From: Microbulbifer bruguierae
Lineage (GTDB): Bacteria > Pseudomonadota > Gammaproteobacteria > Pseudomonadales > Cellvibrionaceae
Assembly (NCBI RefSeq): GCF_029869925.1
Contig: NZ_CP118605.1
Coordinates: 496,001-560,000 of the forward strand
Length of the DNA: 64,000 nt
Reading direction: 5' to 3'
In this document: piece after piece, positions 51,441 through 61,116 of the stretch
Numbering within the stretch: the first letter of the stretch is position 1
How the letters are laid out: every line of letters begins with the position of its first letter
Position numbers and translations under genes: made by a program
The notes under the pieces: model-generated
Databases searched by the model: none
The model's input: the letters and a program-made list of their open reading frames with translations, nothing else
Told to the model about the DNA's origin: nothing

Positions 51441-52124
51441 TTAGTTGCTGCGGGAATCCCGCCGCTCCCTTGCCATTTCCCGCAGCTGTTCGAGACGTTC
51501 GCGAATAGACTGTTGTTTTTCTGAACGATCGGCGCCTGCGCTGGCACTGATTACCTCGGCAGCAGCCCGCGCGTAATTGGCATATTGCTTTGGAACGGAG
51601 GGACGTCCATCCGCATCCGGATAGGTCAGTTTTTCCATCTGCCCATTGCGACGGAGGATAATATGATCAACCTCTACAGAGTACACTTCCGCGCCCCCGG
51701 GGAGAGAGTGCCCCACATAAACCCGCTCAGCGGGCTTGCCGCGTTCCGCAACCAGCGCACTGGCGTGGTCTTTCACGCTGCTACTCAACACGCCGGACAA
51801 TACGAGATTCAGCTGGGTAAACGGGATATTCGCGAGGTCCAACTCCGGTTCTGCCTCGGTTTTTACCGCTGCCACGCCAAAGAAGGCCGTGGTCGGAAGT
51901 GTTGCCGCGGGGCTGGCACCGGCAGATCGAGTACTGCGCTCCGCCAGGAGACCGCCATCGGCCTCAGACGACACCGCCAGACTTCCGTACGCCATCAGGT
52001 TTACCGCCAGCCACCCGCCGATAACGGCACTGGTTGCCAGGAGACTGCGCCGCGCGGTATTACCGCCGCCAGGCACACTTTGGCCCTGCAGGGCAGATGA
52101 AATTTTGTGCTTTACCAAAGACAT
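51441..52124 (-). CDS. gspC: Type II secretion system protein C, short form without PDZ
   Basis: This 227-residue protein has one membrane helix (about 27-52), a Pro/Ala linker and the HR domain (about 98-170, LNLVLSGVLSSSVKDHASALV), which binds GspD. In place of the usual C-terminal PDZ domain it ends in a charged helix (RERLEQLREMARERRD), as in the short XcpP type. It is the first gene of the operon; upstream lies 138 bases to the etfA terminator. Confidence 0.88.
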   Translation of the reverse strand: MSLVKHKISSALQGQSVPGGGNTARRSLLATSAVIGGWLAVNLMAYGSLAVSSEADGGLLAERSTRSAGASPAATLPTTAFFGVAAVKTEAEPELDLANIPFTQLNLVLSGVLSSSVKDHASALVAERGKPAERVYVGHSLPGGAEVYSVEVDHIILRRNGQMEKLTYPDADGRPSVPKQYANYARAAAEVISASAGADRSEKQQSIRERLEQLREMARERRDSRSN

Positions 52125-52275
52125 GACAAATACCGTCTCTGCTGTATCAAGATACAGTCACCTTTAGTTATTGGGCGCCTATTCTCCGGTTTCAGCCCGC
52201 GAAAGGCAATCTTACACACAGTAAAGATCAATAAACGACCAATAAGCCAGCAAGATCCAATAATTTCCGCCAATG

Positions 52276-52301
52276 AAAAAGGCGGCTAACGCCGCCTTTT
52301 T
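52276..52301. terminator. Bidirectional intrinsic terminator between etfA and gspC
   Basis: Arms GGCGGC and GCCGCC (52281-52286, 52291-52296) pair around TAAC, with five A before and five T after. It ends the etfBA transcript on the minus strand, which also comes just ahead of the gsp promoter region. Confidence 0.9.
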
Positions 52302-52327
52302 CATGGTGCCAGTATATGACCCGACAA

Positions 52328-53257
52328 TTACAGTTTTGTTTCCAGCTCAGGCACTGCATCAAACAGATCTGCCACCAGACCATAGTCCGCAACCGAGAAA
52401 ATCGGCGCTTCCTCGTCTTTGTTGATGGCAACGATCACTTTGGAGTCCTTCATGCCCGCCAGATGCTGAATCGCACCGGAAATACCCACAGCGATATACA
52501 GATCCGGAGCAACAATCTTACCAGTCTGCCCAACCTGCATATCATTCGGCACGAAACCGGCATCAACCGCAGCACGGGACGCACCTACTGCAGCACCCAG
52601 CTTGTCAGCCACTTTATACAGCAGCTCGAAGTTTTCGCCGTTCTGCATACCGCGACCACCGGAGATCACGACACGCGCAGCCGTCAGTTCGGGACGGTCA
52701 GATTTCGCCAGTTCTTCGCCCACAAATGCAGAAACACCCGCATCTTCGGCAATATCAAGGGTCTCGACCGCAGCACTACCACCTTCGGCGGCTACCGGGT
52801 CGAACGCGGTGGTGCGCACGGAGGCTACTTTGATGGCATCCGAGCTCTGTACGGTCGCGATTACGTTACCCGCATAGATTGGACGCTTGAAGGTATCCGC
52901 ACTCTCAACCGCGATGATGTCGGAAATTGGCTGCACATCCAGCAATGCCGCCGCGCGCGGTAGAGCGTTTTTGCCGGTAGTGGTGGCGGGAGCCAGCACG
53001 TGGCTGTAGTTCTTGCCCAGGTCTGCAATGAGCTTGGCCAGATTTTCCGCCAGCTGATGCTCATACGCAGCGTTGTCTGCCACAAGAACCTTGCTTACAC
53101 CCTCTACCTTGGAGGCAGCTTCACCCACTGCACCACAACCGCTACCGGCGACCAGAACGTCAACATCGCCACCAATGGCTTTGGCCGCGGCAATCGTATT
53201 CAGGGTAGCGCCCTTCAGTTCAGCGTTATCGTGCTCTGCAATTACAAGAATGCTCAT
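52328..53257 (-). CDS. etfA: Electron transfer flavoprotein alpha subunit
   Basis: This 309-residue protein has the C-terminal FAD-binding domain ([40 protein letters not shown], about residues 195-265). With EtfB it accepts electrons from acyl-CoA and other dehydrogenases and passes them to ETF-QO. It follows etfB with a 1-base overlap of stop and start codons and ends at an intrinsic terminator. Confidence 0.96.
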   Translation of the reverse strand: MSILVIAEHDNAELKGATLNTIAAAKAIGGDVDVLVAGSGCGAVGEAASKVEGVSKVLVADNAAYEHQLAENLAKLIADLGKNYSHVLAPATTTGKNALPRAAALLDVQPISDIIAVESADTFKRPIYAGNVIATVQSSDAIKVASVRTTAFDPVAAEGGSAAVETLDIAEDAGVSAFVGEELAKSDRPELTAARVVISGGRGMQNGENFELLYKVADKLGAAVGASRAAVDAGFVPNDMQVGQTGKIVAPDLYIAVGISGAIQHLAGMKDSKVIVAINKDEEAPIFSVADYGLVADLFDAVPELETKL

Positions 53258-54006
53258 CAGATTACTTTCGCCTCGCTTTTCAGTTTTTCCACCAGTTCCG
53301 CAACATCGGCAACCTTGATACCCGCCTGGCGCTCGGCCGGCGGCTCAACCTTGAGGGTTTTGGTGCGCGGGGCGATATCCACACCCAACTCGTCGGGAGT
53401 GGTGACATCCAGAGGCTTTTTCTTGGCCTTCATGATGTTGGGGAGGGAGGCGTAGCGAGGCTCATTAAGACGCAGGTCGGTTGTCACAACCGCTGGCAAC
53501 TTGAGCTCCACAGTCTGCAGGCCGCCGTCAATTTCGCGGGTAACCTTGACCGCACCATCTGCGACATTGACCTCGGAGGCAAAAGTGCCCTGCCCCATAC
53601 CGGTCAGCGCAGCCAGCATCTGGCCGGTCTGATTGTTGTCGCCATCAATGGACTGCTTACCCAGAATCACCAGTTGCGGTTCTTCTTTCTCTACGATGGC
53701 CTTCAGGCACTTGGCTACTGCCAGCGGCTGCAGCTCGGCATCAGTCTCAACCTGAATACCGCGATCGGCACCCAGCGCCAGCGCTGTGCGAATCTGTTCC
53801 TGACACTGCTTGGGGCCCATGGAAACAGCGACAATCTCGCTGACCACGCCCTTCTCCTTCAAGCGTACCGCCTCTTCCACAGCGATCTCACAGAAGGGGT
53901 TGATGGACATCTTGACATTGGCGATGTCCACATCCGAACCATCCGCCTTGGGGCGAACTTTCACGTTGTAATCGACAACGCGTTTCACAGCTACAAGAAC
54001 TTTCAT
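53257..54006 (-). CDS. etfB: Electron transfer flavoprotein beta subunit
   Basis: This 249-residue protein has the family start ([18 protein letters not shown]) and the AMP-binding segments ([17 protein letters not shown]). It is the partner of EtfA. It is divergent from the ETF-QO gene with a 438-base region between that carries a PsrA-like site. Confidence 0.96.
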   Translation of the reverse strand: MKVLVAVKRVVDYNVKVRPKADGSDVDIANVKMSINPFCEIAVEEAVRLKEKGVVSEIVAVSMGPKQCQEQIRTALALGADRGIQVETDAELQPLAVAKCLKAIVEKEEPQLVILGKQSIDGDNNQTGQMLAALTGMGQGTFASEVNVADGAVKVTREIDGGLQTVELKLPAVVTTDLRLNEPRYASLPNIMKAKKKPLDVTTPDELGVDIAPRTKTLKVEPPAERQAGIKVADVAELVEKLKSEAKVI

Positions 54007-54444
54007 GAAAATCCCGTCTCAGTAGTCTACTTGGAAGTTGCGCCCCTCAGCCAAGACGGCGCCGGCGCAACATGGGTAACTCGGGCAGCCTCCCGGCCGA
54101 GTACAATGACGGCCCTGCCAATCCCGCATCACGCGGTGAAATCCAGGCAGTTGGGGCCGATCTCAAGTTCAAACAGTTGTTTGAGCGGGCTGTATGTTGG
54201 CCCTTTCACAATCCAAAATCAATAGCGGAATACTAAGACTAGCAGCCATTCACAAGATCAATTTCAAGCCATAAATTCGCGCTATTTCGGGCGGAAAAAT
54301 TGGGCCGCAACACCGCTTTTGCCAGCAGAATTGCTAACTCCTGCAATTGGTGGGCTTGCAAAATCGCCGATATAATGCGCCCACCTATAAATAGCCGCAT
54401 GTAATTTGACGGCTGGATAACTAAATCATATTGAGGAGTGACCA
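54007..54444. promoter_or_regulatory. Divergent etfBA / ETF-QO control region with PsrA-like operator
   Basis: TCAAAC-AGTT-GTTTGA (54169-54184) is a perfect inverted repeat that fits the PsrA consensus (AAAC, 2-4 bases, GTTT). A plausible promoter for the ETF-QO gene is TTGGTG (54347-54352) and TATAAT (54371-54376) with an 18-base spacer. No gene is seen in this region. Confidence 0.65.
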
Positions 54445-56082
54445 GTGGAACGCGAGTCAATGGAATACGACGTAGTCATCGTCGGTGCAGGCCCCGCCGG
54501 ACTTGCCGCCGCAATCAAACTGCGTCAGATCAATGAAGACATTTCTGTTTGCGTGGTAGAGAAAGGCTCCGAGGTCGGTGCGCACATTCTCTCTGGTGCC
54601 GTATTTGAGCCCACCGCCCTGAACGAATTATTCCCGGACTGGAAAGAGCGCGGAGCGCCCCTGGAAACTGCCGTTAAAGGCGACGACATTTACGTTTTGC
54701 GCGGTCCTGAGAAAGCACTCAAAGTTCCCAACCTGCTGGTGCCCAGCACCATGCACAATGAAGGCAACTACATCATCAGCCTGGGCAATCTGTGCCGCTG
54801 GCTCGCCGAGCAGGCGGAAAACCTCGGTGTCGAAATCTTTCCCGGCTTTGCAGCAAGTGAAGTGCTGTACAACGATGACGGCTCGGTTAAAGGTATTGCC
54901 ACTGGCGACATGGGTATCAGTGCCCAGGGCGAGCAAAAAGACTCGTATATGCCGGGTATGGAACTCCACGCCAAATACACCCTGTTTGCCGAAGGCTGTC
55001 GCGGTCATCTGGGCAAGCAGTTGATCGCGAAATTCAGTCTCGACGCCGACCGCGACCCCCAGCACTACGGCATCGGCATCAAGGAAATCTGGAAAGTCGA
55101 CAGCGCCAAGCACCAGCAGGGCCTGGTGGTCCACACCGCCGGATGGCCACTGGACGAATCCGGCTCTGCCGGGGGTGGCTTTCTCTATCACCTGGAAGAT
55201 GACCAGGTAGTGGTCGGCCTCATTACCGATCTTTCCTACAGCAATCCGCACGTCAGCCCGTTTGACGAATTCCAGCGCTATAAGCACCACCCGGTCATCA
55301 AGCAGTATCTGGAAGGTGGTCAGCGCGTCGCCTACGGCGCACGCGCCATCGTCAAGGGCGGCCTGCAATCCCAGCCCAGAATGACGTTCCCGGGCGGCCT
55401 GCTGATTGGCGATGACGCCGGCACCCTGAATTTTGCCAAGATCAAGGGCAACCACACGGCGATGAAATCCGGCATGCTGGCAGCGGAGTCCGTCGCTGAA
55501 GCACTGTCTGCAGAGCGTGGCAGCGACGAGCTCACCGAGTACACCACCAAGTACCAGCAAAGCTGGGCCTGGAAAGAACTGCATATGCAGCGCAATTTCG
55601 GCCCCGCCCAGCACAAGTGGGGCAACATTCTCGGCTCTGCCTACGCATTTATCGACATCAACCTGTTCAAAGGCAAATTGCCCTGGACACTGCGGGACGG
55701 CAAAGCAGATCACGCACAACTGAAGCCAGCAGCAGACTGTAAAAAAATCAGCTACCCGAAGCCGGATGGTGTATTGAGCTTTGACAAGCTGTCTTCTGTG
55801 TTTATTTCCAACACCAATCACGAAGAAGACCAACCCTGCCACCTGACCCTGAAAGACAGCGACATCCCGCTGAATCACAATCTGCCGATCTATGACGAAC
55901 CCGCGCAACGCTACTGCCCTGCCGGCGTTTACGAAGTCATTGAAGAAGCCGGTAACAAACGCTTCCAGATCAATGCGCAGAACTGCGTGCACTGCAAGAC
56001 CTGTGACATCAAGGATCCTACCCAGAACATCATCTGGGTGGCACCGGAAGGTGGCGGCGGACCGAATTATCCAAATATGTAA
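54445..56082 (+). CDS. Electron transfer flavoprotein-ubiquinone oxidoreductase
   Basis: This 545-residue membrane-associated flavoprotein passes electrons from ETF to ubiquinone. It has the FAD motif GAGPAGLAAA near the N-terminus and the C-terminal 4Fe-4S module (CPAGVYEV, then CVHCKTCDIKDP). GTG 54445 is chosen because GAGGAG (54433-54438) is 6 bases before it; an ATG at 54460 is an alternative. It is followed by an intrinsic terminator. Confidence 0.96.
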   Translation: MERESMEYDVVIVGAGPAGLAAAIKLRQINEDISVCVVEKGSEVGAHILSGAVFEPTALNELFPDWKERGAPLETAVKGDDIYVLRGPEKALKVPNLLVPSTMHNEGNYIISLGNLCRWLAEQAENLGVEIFPGFAASEVLYNDDGSVKGIATGDMGISAQGEQKDSYMPGMELHAKYTLFAEGCRGHLGKQLIAKFSLDADRDPQHYGIGIKEIWKVDSAKHQQGLVVHTAGWPLDESGSAGGGFLYHLEDDQVVVGLITDLSYSNPHVSPFDEFQRYKHHPVIKQYLEGGQRVAYGARAIVKGGLQSQPRMTFPGGLLIGDDAGTLNFAKIKGNHTAMKSGMLAAESVAEALSAERGSDELTEYTTKYQQSWAWKELHMQRNFGPAQHKWGNILGSAYAFIDINLFKGKLPWTLRDGKADHAQLKPAADCKKISYPKPDGVLSFDKLSSVFISNTNHEEDQPCHLTLKDSDIPLNHNLPIYDEPAQRYCPAGVYEVIEEAGNKRFQINAQNCVHCKTCDIKDPTQNIIWVAPEGGGGPNYPNM

Positions 56083-56103
56083 TCAGCTGTTCACGTTACA
56101 TAT

Positions 56104-56128
56104 GGGGCGCCTCCGGCGCCCCTTTTTT
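56104..56128 (+). terminator. Intrinsic terminator after the ETF-QO gene
   Basis: Arms GGGGCGCC (56104-56111) and GGCGCCCC (56115-56122) pair around TCC and are followed by six T. Confidence 0.92.
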
Positions 56129-56173
56129 ATGCCTACCCTTTACCCGTAATCCAGATTTGGGCTGTCCAAACTG

Positions 56174-56204
56174 AAAAAGCCGGGCACTGTCTCCAGTGCC
56201 GGCT
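56174..56204 (-). terminator. Intrinsic terminator after the second TonB receptor gene
   Basis: On the minus strand arms AGCCGGCACTG and CAGTGCCCGGCT (56194-56204, 56178-56189; one bulged base) pair around a 4-base loop and are followed by TTTTT. Confidence 0.9.
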
Positions 56205-56272
56205 CATCAAGCATTCCCTGTTGGCGTTTACGCTACAACTTCCAGGTCGCTTCAGGTTTTTAATGTTTTCGA

Positions 56273-59017
56273 TCAGAACTGGTACTGCGCACTCAGCGAG
56301 AACGACTGACCGGGCTTCTCCTCGAACACGACCACACCGGCACGCTCGATCTCGATGGCCTCATCCAGCAGATTCTGCATTTTAGCCTTGATGGTGATCT
56401 CCGCGGTGGGGTACCAGGAGTAGGTCAGGTCGAGTGAGTGGAACGGCTGCTCAAAGGAATCGGGTGCACCGTTACGGCCCGCCAGATATAGGCGCTCACC
56501 GAACACGTTATAACTCAATGTCGCAGAATGAGCGCCATCCGGTGAATCAAACCCTACGAGGGTATTTACCACATACTCGGAGGCACCCGCCAGGGTTCGC
56601 ACCGGATTGGTCGGGTGGTCCGCCTCAGTACCTGCCACCAACTCTGATTCCTGCAACGTTACGTTACCCTGAACAAAGAAGCTCTCCATGAAATCGCCCA
56701 TGAAGGCCAGGTCCTTCATTCCCTCGATTTCGATACCAGAAATCTCACCGGACTCCGCGTTCACAAGTTCGCGCAGACGGTCGGTATCGCTGATCGGCGC
56801 CTCAAAGAACTCGATCGGATCGACAATGTCCTTGTAAAACAGGGATACCGTCAGATTGTCACCGTTACCGAAGAACCACTCACCACGAAGGTCAAAGTTA
56901 CTCACCTCAGACGGGCGCACATCCGGGTTACCCCGGACTCGCTCATCGGTAATCGGGTCGATATACAGTGAGTCGGTGATTTCACGTAGATCAGGGCGTA
57001 CTGCCGTCTTCGAAGCACCCAGGCGCAGCTGGAAAGTTTCCGCCCACAGAGAACCCATGTAGGTCAGAGAGAGCGACGGATACACATCTTCTTGCGCATA
57101 CACGGCGTTTGCCAGCTCTTCAGGATCGGAGGTGATCTGCGGATCGTCCACGGTAAATCCGTAGGGATTCCACTTGAGTGCGACCTGGTTGTAATCTTCC
57201 CAACGCGCACCGGCAGACAGGCGCCAAGTTTGGTTAAAAGTCCAGTCGACCTTACCGAATACAGCATCGGTCAAGGTTGCGGCGATATAACTCTGCTTGT
57301 TGCTCGGAGAGCGACTAAAGACAAAGTTATTATCGGTGTCAGTGATATTTTCATCACTGAACACCTGATCCAGAGGATCATCCAGGAAGCCGTTATCCGC
57401 AACTTCAAGGATGTCAATCAGAAGTTCTGTCTGCTTATAGGTTCGCCCCTTCTCGGTACGGGAGAACCCTGTGCTCAGCTCCAGTGTTGAGGCCGTAAAC
57501 TCGAGCGGGAGCGTGGCGGTCCAGCCGTAGTTGGTTACCTGATCTTCCAGTTCGGTGAAGCGGAATTTGGCGCTGCTGCCAGCAACACGGACATCAGAGC
57601 TGATGACCGCACCGGTTACAGGGTCAGTTTCGGTATTTGCGGAAACACTGATCTGATTCGGGATATCGGTGGTGGCGGTAGCATCTGAATAGAACCAGTC
57701 CACCGCCAGTGCTTCCGGCACCCAGTTCAGTACACCAGCAGGCATCAGTGCCTTGGTTTCGGAGCCGATCTGGTGGCGCCCCTGAATCTGGTTGACCACC
57801 ATTTCACGCTCTTCATATTTGAGCTCGTAGTCACGGAAACCGCGGCCATCCGAGACCTCTCGGTTCTCATTGAAATAGTCACTGATTGAGGTTTCATCGT
57901 CGGTGTTACGTAGGTACAGGCTTGTAGTTTCCAGCTCGTGCTCATCCGCGAAGCGAAGACCGACATTCAAATTTCCGCTGATATCCACCGAATACGTGGA
58001 TTTGTTGCGGCTATTGATCCGCTCCTCAGGGAAAGCATGGTTGCGCTGGGTGCGCTCGGTTTCCCGCCACTTGCTCTTGTAGGAGCCGCCGGTGAGAAAA
58101 CCCAGCTCCCATTTGTCGCCAATATAGAAACTATTCCCCACACTCGCTTTCAGATCGGCATCGGGGCTTGAAGAGTCCTCTGCGACGGCAATATCCCGAT
58201 TGAGATTTAGCGCCAACTCCCGGTTTACCGCCTGAGCAGCCGCGTACGCTTCTTGCGCGCTGCCATATTGATTGCCTTCTGCAATCAGGGTGTCCCGGAT
58301 ACCGGAAACACTCAAATCTCCGCGGAAGCGCTGCAGCGCAGACTCGATTTTCTTGGAAAGCGCGCGGGTGCCGTCATCGGTACCAAATGCATCGTCATCG
58401 CCTCCGGTATAACTCAGTACATCACCGTCGGTTTCAGTATTGATACCCGTGCCAGCCTCAAGGGAAAAAGTCAGTTCTTCCGGAATTCCCTTTGTACGGA
58501 TATCTACATTACCGCCACCAAAACTGGCGGCTTTGTCTGCCGAATAACTTTTTTGAACGGCCAAGGATTCGACTACCGACGTCGGAAACAGATCCAGGGG
58601 TAATACGTTCCGTGTCAGATCGGGAGAAGGTACTACCGCACCGTTCAGGCTAGTACTGGAGTAGCGTTCACCAAGGCCACGGACATAGACGAACTTATCG
58701 TTAACCAGGGTTAAGCCGGACACCCGTTTCAGTGCGGCAGCCACGGTAGAATCACCGACACGCCCGATCATCTCGGAACCTAGAATATCGGTAACCACCT
58801 CTTCTTCCAGGCGCTCGTTTATCAGCATTTCCGCAGAGCTTTGCAGACGCCCCTGAACCATCAACTCCTCAATCTGAGGCGCAGCAATCGGAGGCTTGCT
58901 ATCAGCTTGTTCGCCGACCTGCTCTGCGTCCTGCGCGTAAGCACCGGAAGCAAACGCTGAGACCGCGGTAATAGCCAGTACCAGCGGCGCTCTTTGAAAT
59001 TTTTCGTTCTTAACCAT
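56273..59017 (-). CDS. TonB-dependent outer-membrane receptor
   Basis: This 914-residue protein has a signal peptide (about 1-28, ending AYAQD), a plug domain (about 65-185, AALKRVSGLTLVNDKFVYVR and GGGNVDIRTKGIP) and a beta-barrel ending in Phe (FSLSAQYQF). It lacks a CarboxypepD domain. Upstream on the same strand is a beta-helix lipoprotein gene, separated by 105 bases with a strong hairpin, so the two probably form a substrate-capture pair at the cell surface. The substrate cannot be read from the sequence. Confidence 0.92.
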   Translation of the reverse strand: MVKNEKFQRAPLVLAITAVSAFASGAYAQDAEQVGEQADSKPPIAAPQIEELMVQGRLQSSAEMLINERLEEEVVTDILGSEMIGRVGDSTVAAALKRVSGLTLVNDKFVYVRGLGERYSSTSLNGAVVPSPDLTRNVLPLDLFPTSVVESLAVQKSYSADKAASFGGGNVDIRTKGIPEELTFSLEAGTGINTETDGDVLSYTGGDDDAFGTDDGTRALSKKIESALQRFRGDLSVSGIRDTLIAEGNQYGSAQEAYAAAQAVNRELALNLNRDIAVAEDSSSPDADLKASVGNSFYIGDKWELGFLTGGSYKSKWRETERTQRNHAFPEERINSRNKSTYSVDISGNLNVGLRFADEHELETTSLYLRNTDDETSISDYFNENREVSDGRGFRDYELKYEEREMVVNQIQGRHQIGSETKALMPAGVLNWVPEALAVDWFYSDATATTDIPNQISVSANTETDPVTGAVISSDVRVAGSSAKFRFTELEDQVTNYGWTATLPLEFTASTLELSTGFSRTEKGRTYKQTELLIDILEVADNGFLDDPLDQVFSDENITDTDNNFVFSRSPSNKQSYIAATLTDAVFGKVDWTFNQTWRLSAGARWEDYNQVALKWNPYGFTVDDPQITSDPEELANAVYAQEDVYPSLSLTYMGSLWAETFQLRLGASKTAVRPDLREITDSLYIDPITDERVRGNPDVRPSEVSNFDLRGEWFFGNGDNLTVSLFYKDIVDPIEFFEAPISDTDRLRELVNAESGEISGIEIEGMKDLAFMGDFMESFFVQGNVTLQESELVAGTEADHPTNPVRTLAGASEYVVNTLVGFDSPDGAHSATLSYNVFGERLYLAGRNGAPDSFEQPFHSLDLTYSWYPTAEITIKAKMQNLLDEAIEIERAGVVVFEEKPGQSFSLSAQYQF

Positions 59018-59065
59018 TACCCAGGCCTCTTTTGTTCCTGTCTATTACTGTGGTAGAAGCAAAGA

Positions 59066-59096
59066 GGGCGCCGGCCCTCTCTATGAACCGGCGCCC
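59066..59096 (-). repeat. Strong intercistronic hairpin between lipoprotein and receptor genes
   Basis: Arms GGGCGCCGG (59066-59074) and CCGGCGCCC (59088-59096) pair perfectly around 13 bases. On the minus strand the following bases are TCTTTGCTTC, not a true T-run, so it may set the ratio of the two products by partial termination or 3'-end protection. Confidence 0.75.
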
Positions 59097-59122
59097 TTGC
59101 GCGGGATTACCCCACTCGCGAT

Positions 59123-60778
59123 TTACTCAAACCACAGTGGCTGAGCACGGCTACCTTCGTGCAGGCCATAAGTCCAACCACTGGTCCAGTCGCTACCATT
59201 TACACTCAGGGCGCCGAGATAGGCACGCTCTGTTGGAGAAACAGTGACACCCATCTGCGCAGCACTTGCCTCGGTATAGAACGCAGGAACGCCGCCCAGC
59301 AGTACGAATTCGCTGTTGGCATTCGCTGTCGGGTCAACCTTGCCTGAGATGGCGATAAACTCGTTACCAGTCGCAGCAGCCCAGTCCTCTGTAGCGAGGC
59401 CACCGGGCAAATCACCTTTTACCTGATCTTCACAAGCGAAAACGTTGGATACCAGATTTGCATCTGTACCGGCGGCCAGTGCAGCCAGGGTTTCATCGCT
59501 CTGCACTCGCAGACAGTAGTTACTACCCTCCGCACCGTTTTCATCTCCACCAAAAGAACCAACAATCATTGAATTAGTGATGGTCGGGTAAATACCTTCA
59601 CGCAGACGCCATCCAGCGCTTGGATCATGAGTAACAGTTGTAGAAGCAGCAGAAACAATACAGGTCAGCCCATCAATCACCGGACGGCTGTTAATTCCTT
59701 GAGCGATGATGTCGGCACGACGGTCGGTTTTTGTACCATCGGCCATGTCGTCATAGCTGCCGATACCGTCTGCTTCGATACAGTGGTTACCATTGGTTTC
59801 ACTGTGAATCACCAGAGCGTTGGTGATAGAGCCCTGCCAACCTTCGTCAATATCGATTGAGTCGTCACGTACGTACAGCGCAACATAATTTTCAATGTTG
59901 ACAGCTCCACCGAACATTTCGATACCATCGTCGTACGTGGAATAAGCCTCAAGGTTTTTAACCACGGTGCCATTACCAACACCGGCAAACGTTACGCCGT
60001 TTAACTCGTTACCAGGTACAACTTCAGCACCAGTGTGCTTAACCAGCACATAGGTCATCACACCGGAGCTATCTGCGTTGTTGTCGCCACCGTAGTGCAA
60101 TTCTTGATCAGAATCTGAACCTTCAGCGGGGAGATTACACTCACCGTCCAGGGCCAGATCACCACCCGCGATAGATCCGGTGTATACACACTTGTTGGTA
60201 ACGCCGAAGCCATTGATCACCATTCCGCCCCACTGCTTCACGTCTTCCGGACCTACGGTACCCAGCACATCGGTCTCGGAAGTAAAGGTGATCGGAGCAG
60301 TTTCCGTTCCACGCGCAAAGAGTTGCGAACCACGATTGACGACCAGGAATGCCGTCTCATCTTTGAACGCAATAGTGGCGCCGGCCTGGATTTCCAGTTT
60401 CGGGCCACTACCGCCCTCAGTGATGTTCGCAGCCTGCAGGTCTGCACTGCTGCCGTAGCTCGCACCTACGAAGAGAATATCGTCAAAAATGTGTGCACCA
60501 CCATTCGGCAGGGCCGGCAGGTAAAGGTTTTCCATTAGAGGATTGGCATATGAAACAAACGCGGAATCGTAACGACAGTTGGCGCCATCCTGAGCACCTT
60601 GCACACCGCTGCTCAGCTCGGCACAAATATTTTCTTCGGTGCCGCCCGGGTTGGTAACGGAGTTGTCAACTGAGTTATCTACTGTTGTCGGTTCAATATT
60701 GATGCCGCCGCTGTCACAACCAGCCAGTACCGCAGAAATCGCAGCTGCCAGCAGCAGCTTGTTGGATGCAAGTTTCAT
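59123..60778 (-). CDS. Predicted lipoprotein with parallel beta-helix repeats, partner of a TonB receptor
   Basis: This 551-residue protein starts at ATG 60778 (MKLASNKLLL) and has a lipobox SVLAGC (Cys about 20). After a Thr/Asn/Ser-rich linker, stretches such as GTVVKNLEAYSTYDDGIEMF, VNIENYVALYVRDDSIDID and ITNALVIHSETNGNHCIE look like rungs of a right-handed beta-helix. No catalytic motif is recognised. Several Cys pairs suggest disulfides. It is upstream of the receptor gene in a likely operon and would be exposed at the outer membrane. Confidence 0.75.
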   Translation of the reverse strand: MKLASNKLLLAAAISAVLAGCDSGGINIEPTTVDNSVDNSVTNPGGTEENICAELSSGVQGAQDGANCRYDSAFVSYANPLMENLYLPALPNGGAHIFDDILFVGASYGSSADLQAANITEGGSGPKLEIQAGATIAFKDETAFLVVNRGSQLFARGTETAPITFTSETDVLGTVGPEDVKQWGGMVINGFGVTNKCVYTGSIAGGDLALDGECNLPAEGSDSDQELHYGGDNNADSSGVMTYVLVKHTGAEVVPGNELNGVTFAGVGNGTVVKNLEAYSTYDDGIEMFGGAVNIENYVALYVRDDSIDIDEGWQGSITNALVIHSETNGNHCIEADGIGSYDDMADGTKTDRRADIIAQGINSRPVIDGLTCIVSAASTTVTHDPSAGWRLREGIYPTITNSMIVGSFGGDENGAEGSNYCLRVQSDETLAALAAGTDANLVSNVFACEDQVKGDLPGGLATEDWAAATGNEFIAISGKVDPTANANSEFVLLGGVPAFYTEASAAQMGVTVSPTERAYLGALSVNGSDWTSGWTYGLHEGSRAQPLWFE

Positions 60779-61116
60779 GGATCCCCCTAACAAGGATGAA
60801 GTGAATTAATCCGTGACTTAAAATTTTTATGGGCCAAAGCAATTTGGACGAGGGGGAGTCTAGGAATGGAGTGTTGCGAATTTGTTACGAACAAAAGGCG
60901 GGAAGCAAAAATACTTCGTTTATTTCAAAAGTGTTAAAAATTTAACCATATGTTTCTGAAATATTTCATTAACGTTTCCGTTATATTTCAAAAAACATCT
61001 CCAAACATAAGTCTGGAGCTGGCGAGGGAAAGGGAAAGGGAAAGGGAAAGGGAAAGGGTATAGCGTGAATTCTACGGGAGTAATCTTGGCACAAACGCAG
61101 CAGCGCCCAGCCCGAG
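60779..61116. other. Intergenic region with GGGAAA tandem repeat and AT-rich promoter segment
   Basis: The region holds five and a half GGGAAA units (61026-61058) and an AT-rich stretch (60905-60995) with the palindrome GAAATATTTC (60958-60967) flanked by further ATTTC copies. The latter is probably the promoter region of the lipoprotein operon. No gene is supported here. Confidence 0.7.

Noticed and set aside
54628..55992. 454-codon minus-strand frame opposite the ETF-QO gene
   Set aside because: Antisense shadow; the plus-strand product is an unmistakable ETF-QO with FAD and 4Fe-4S motifs.
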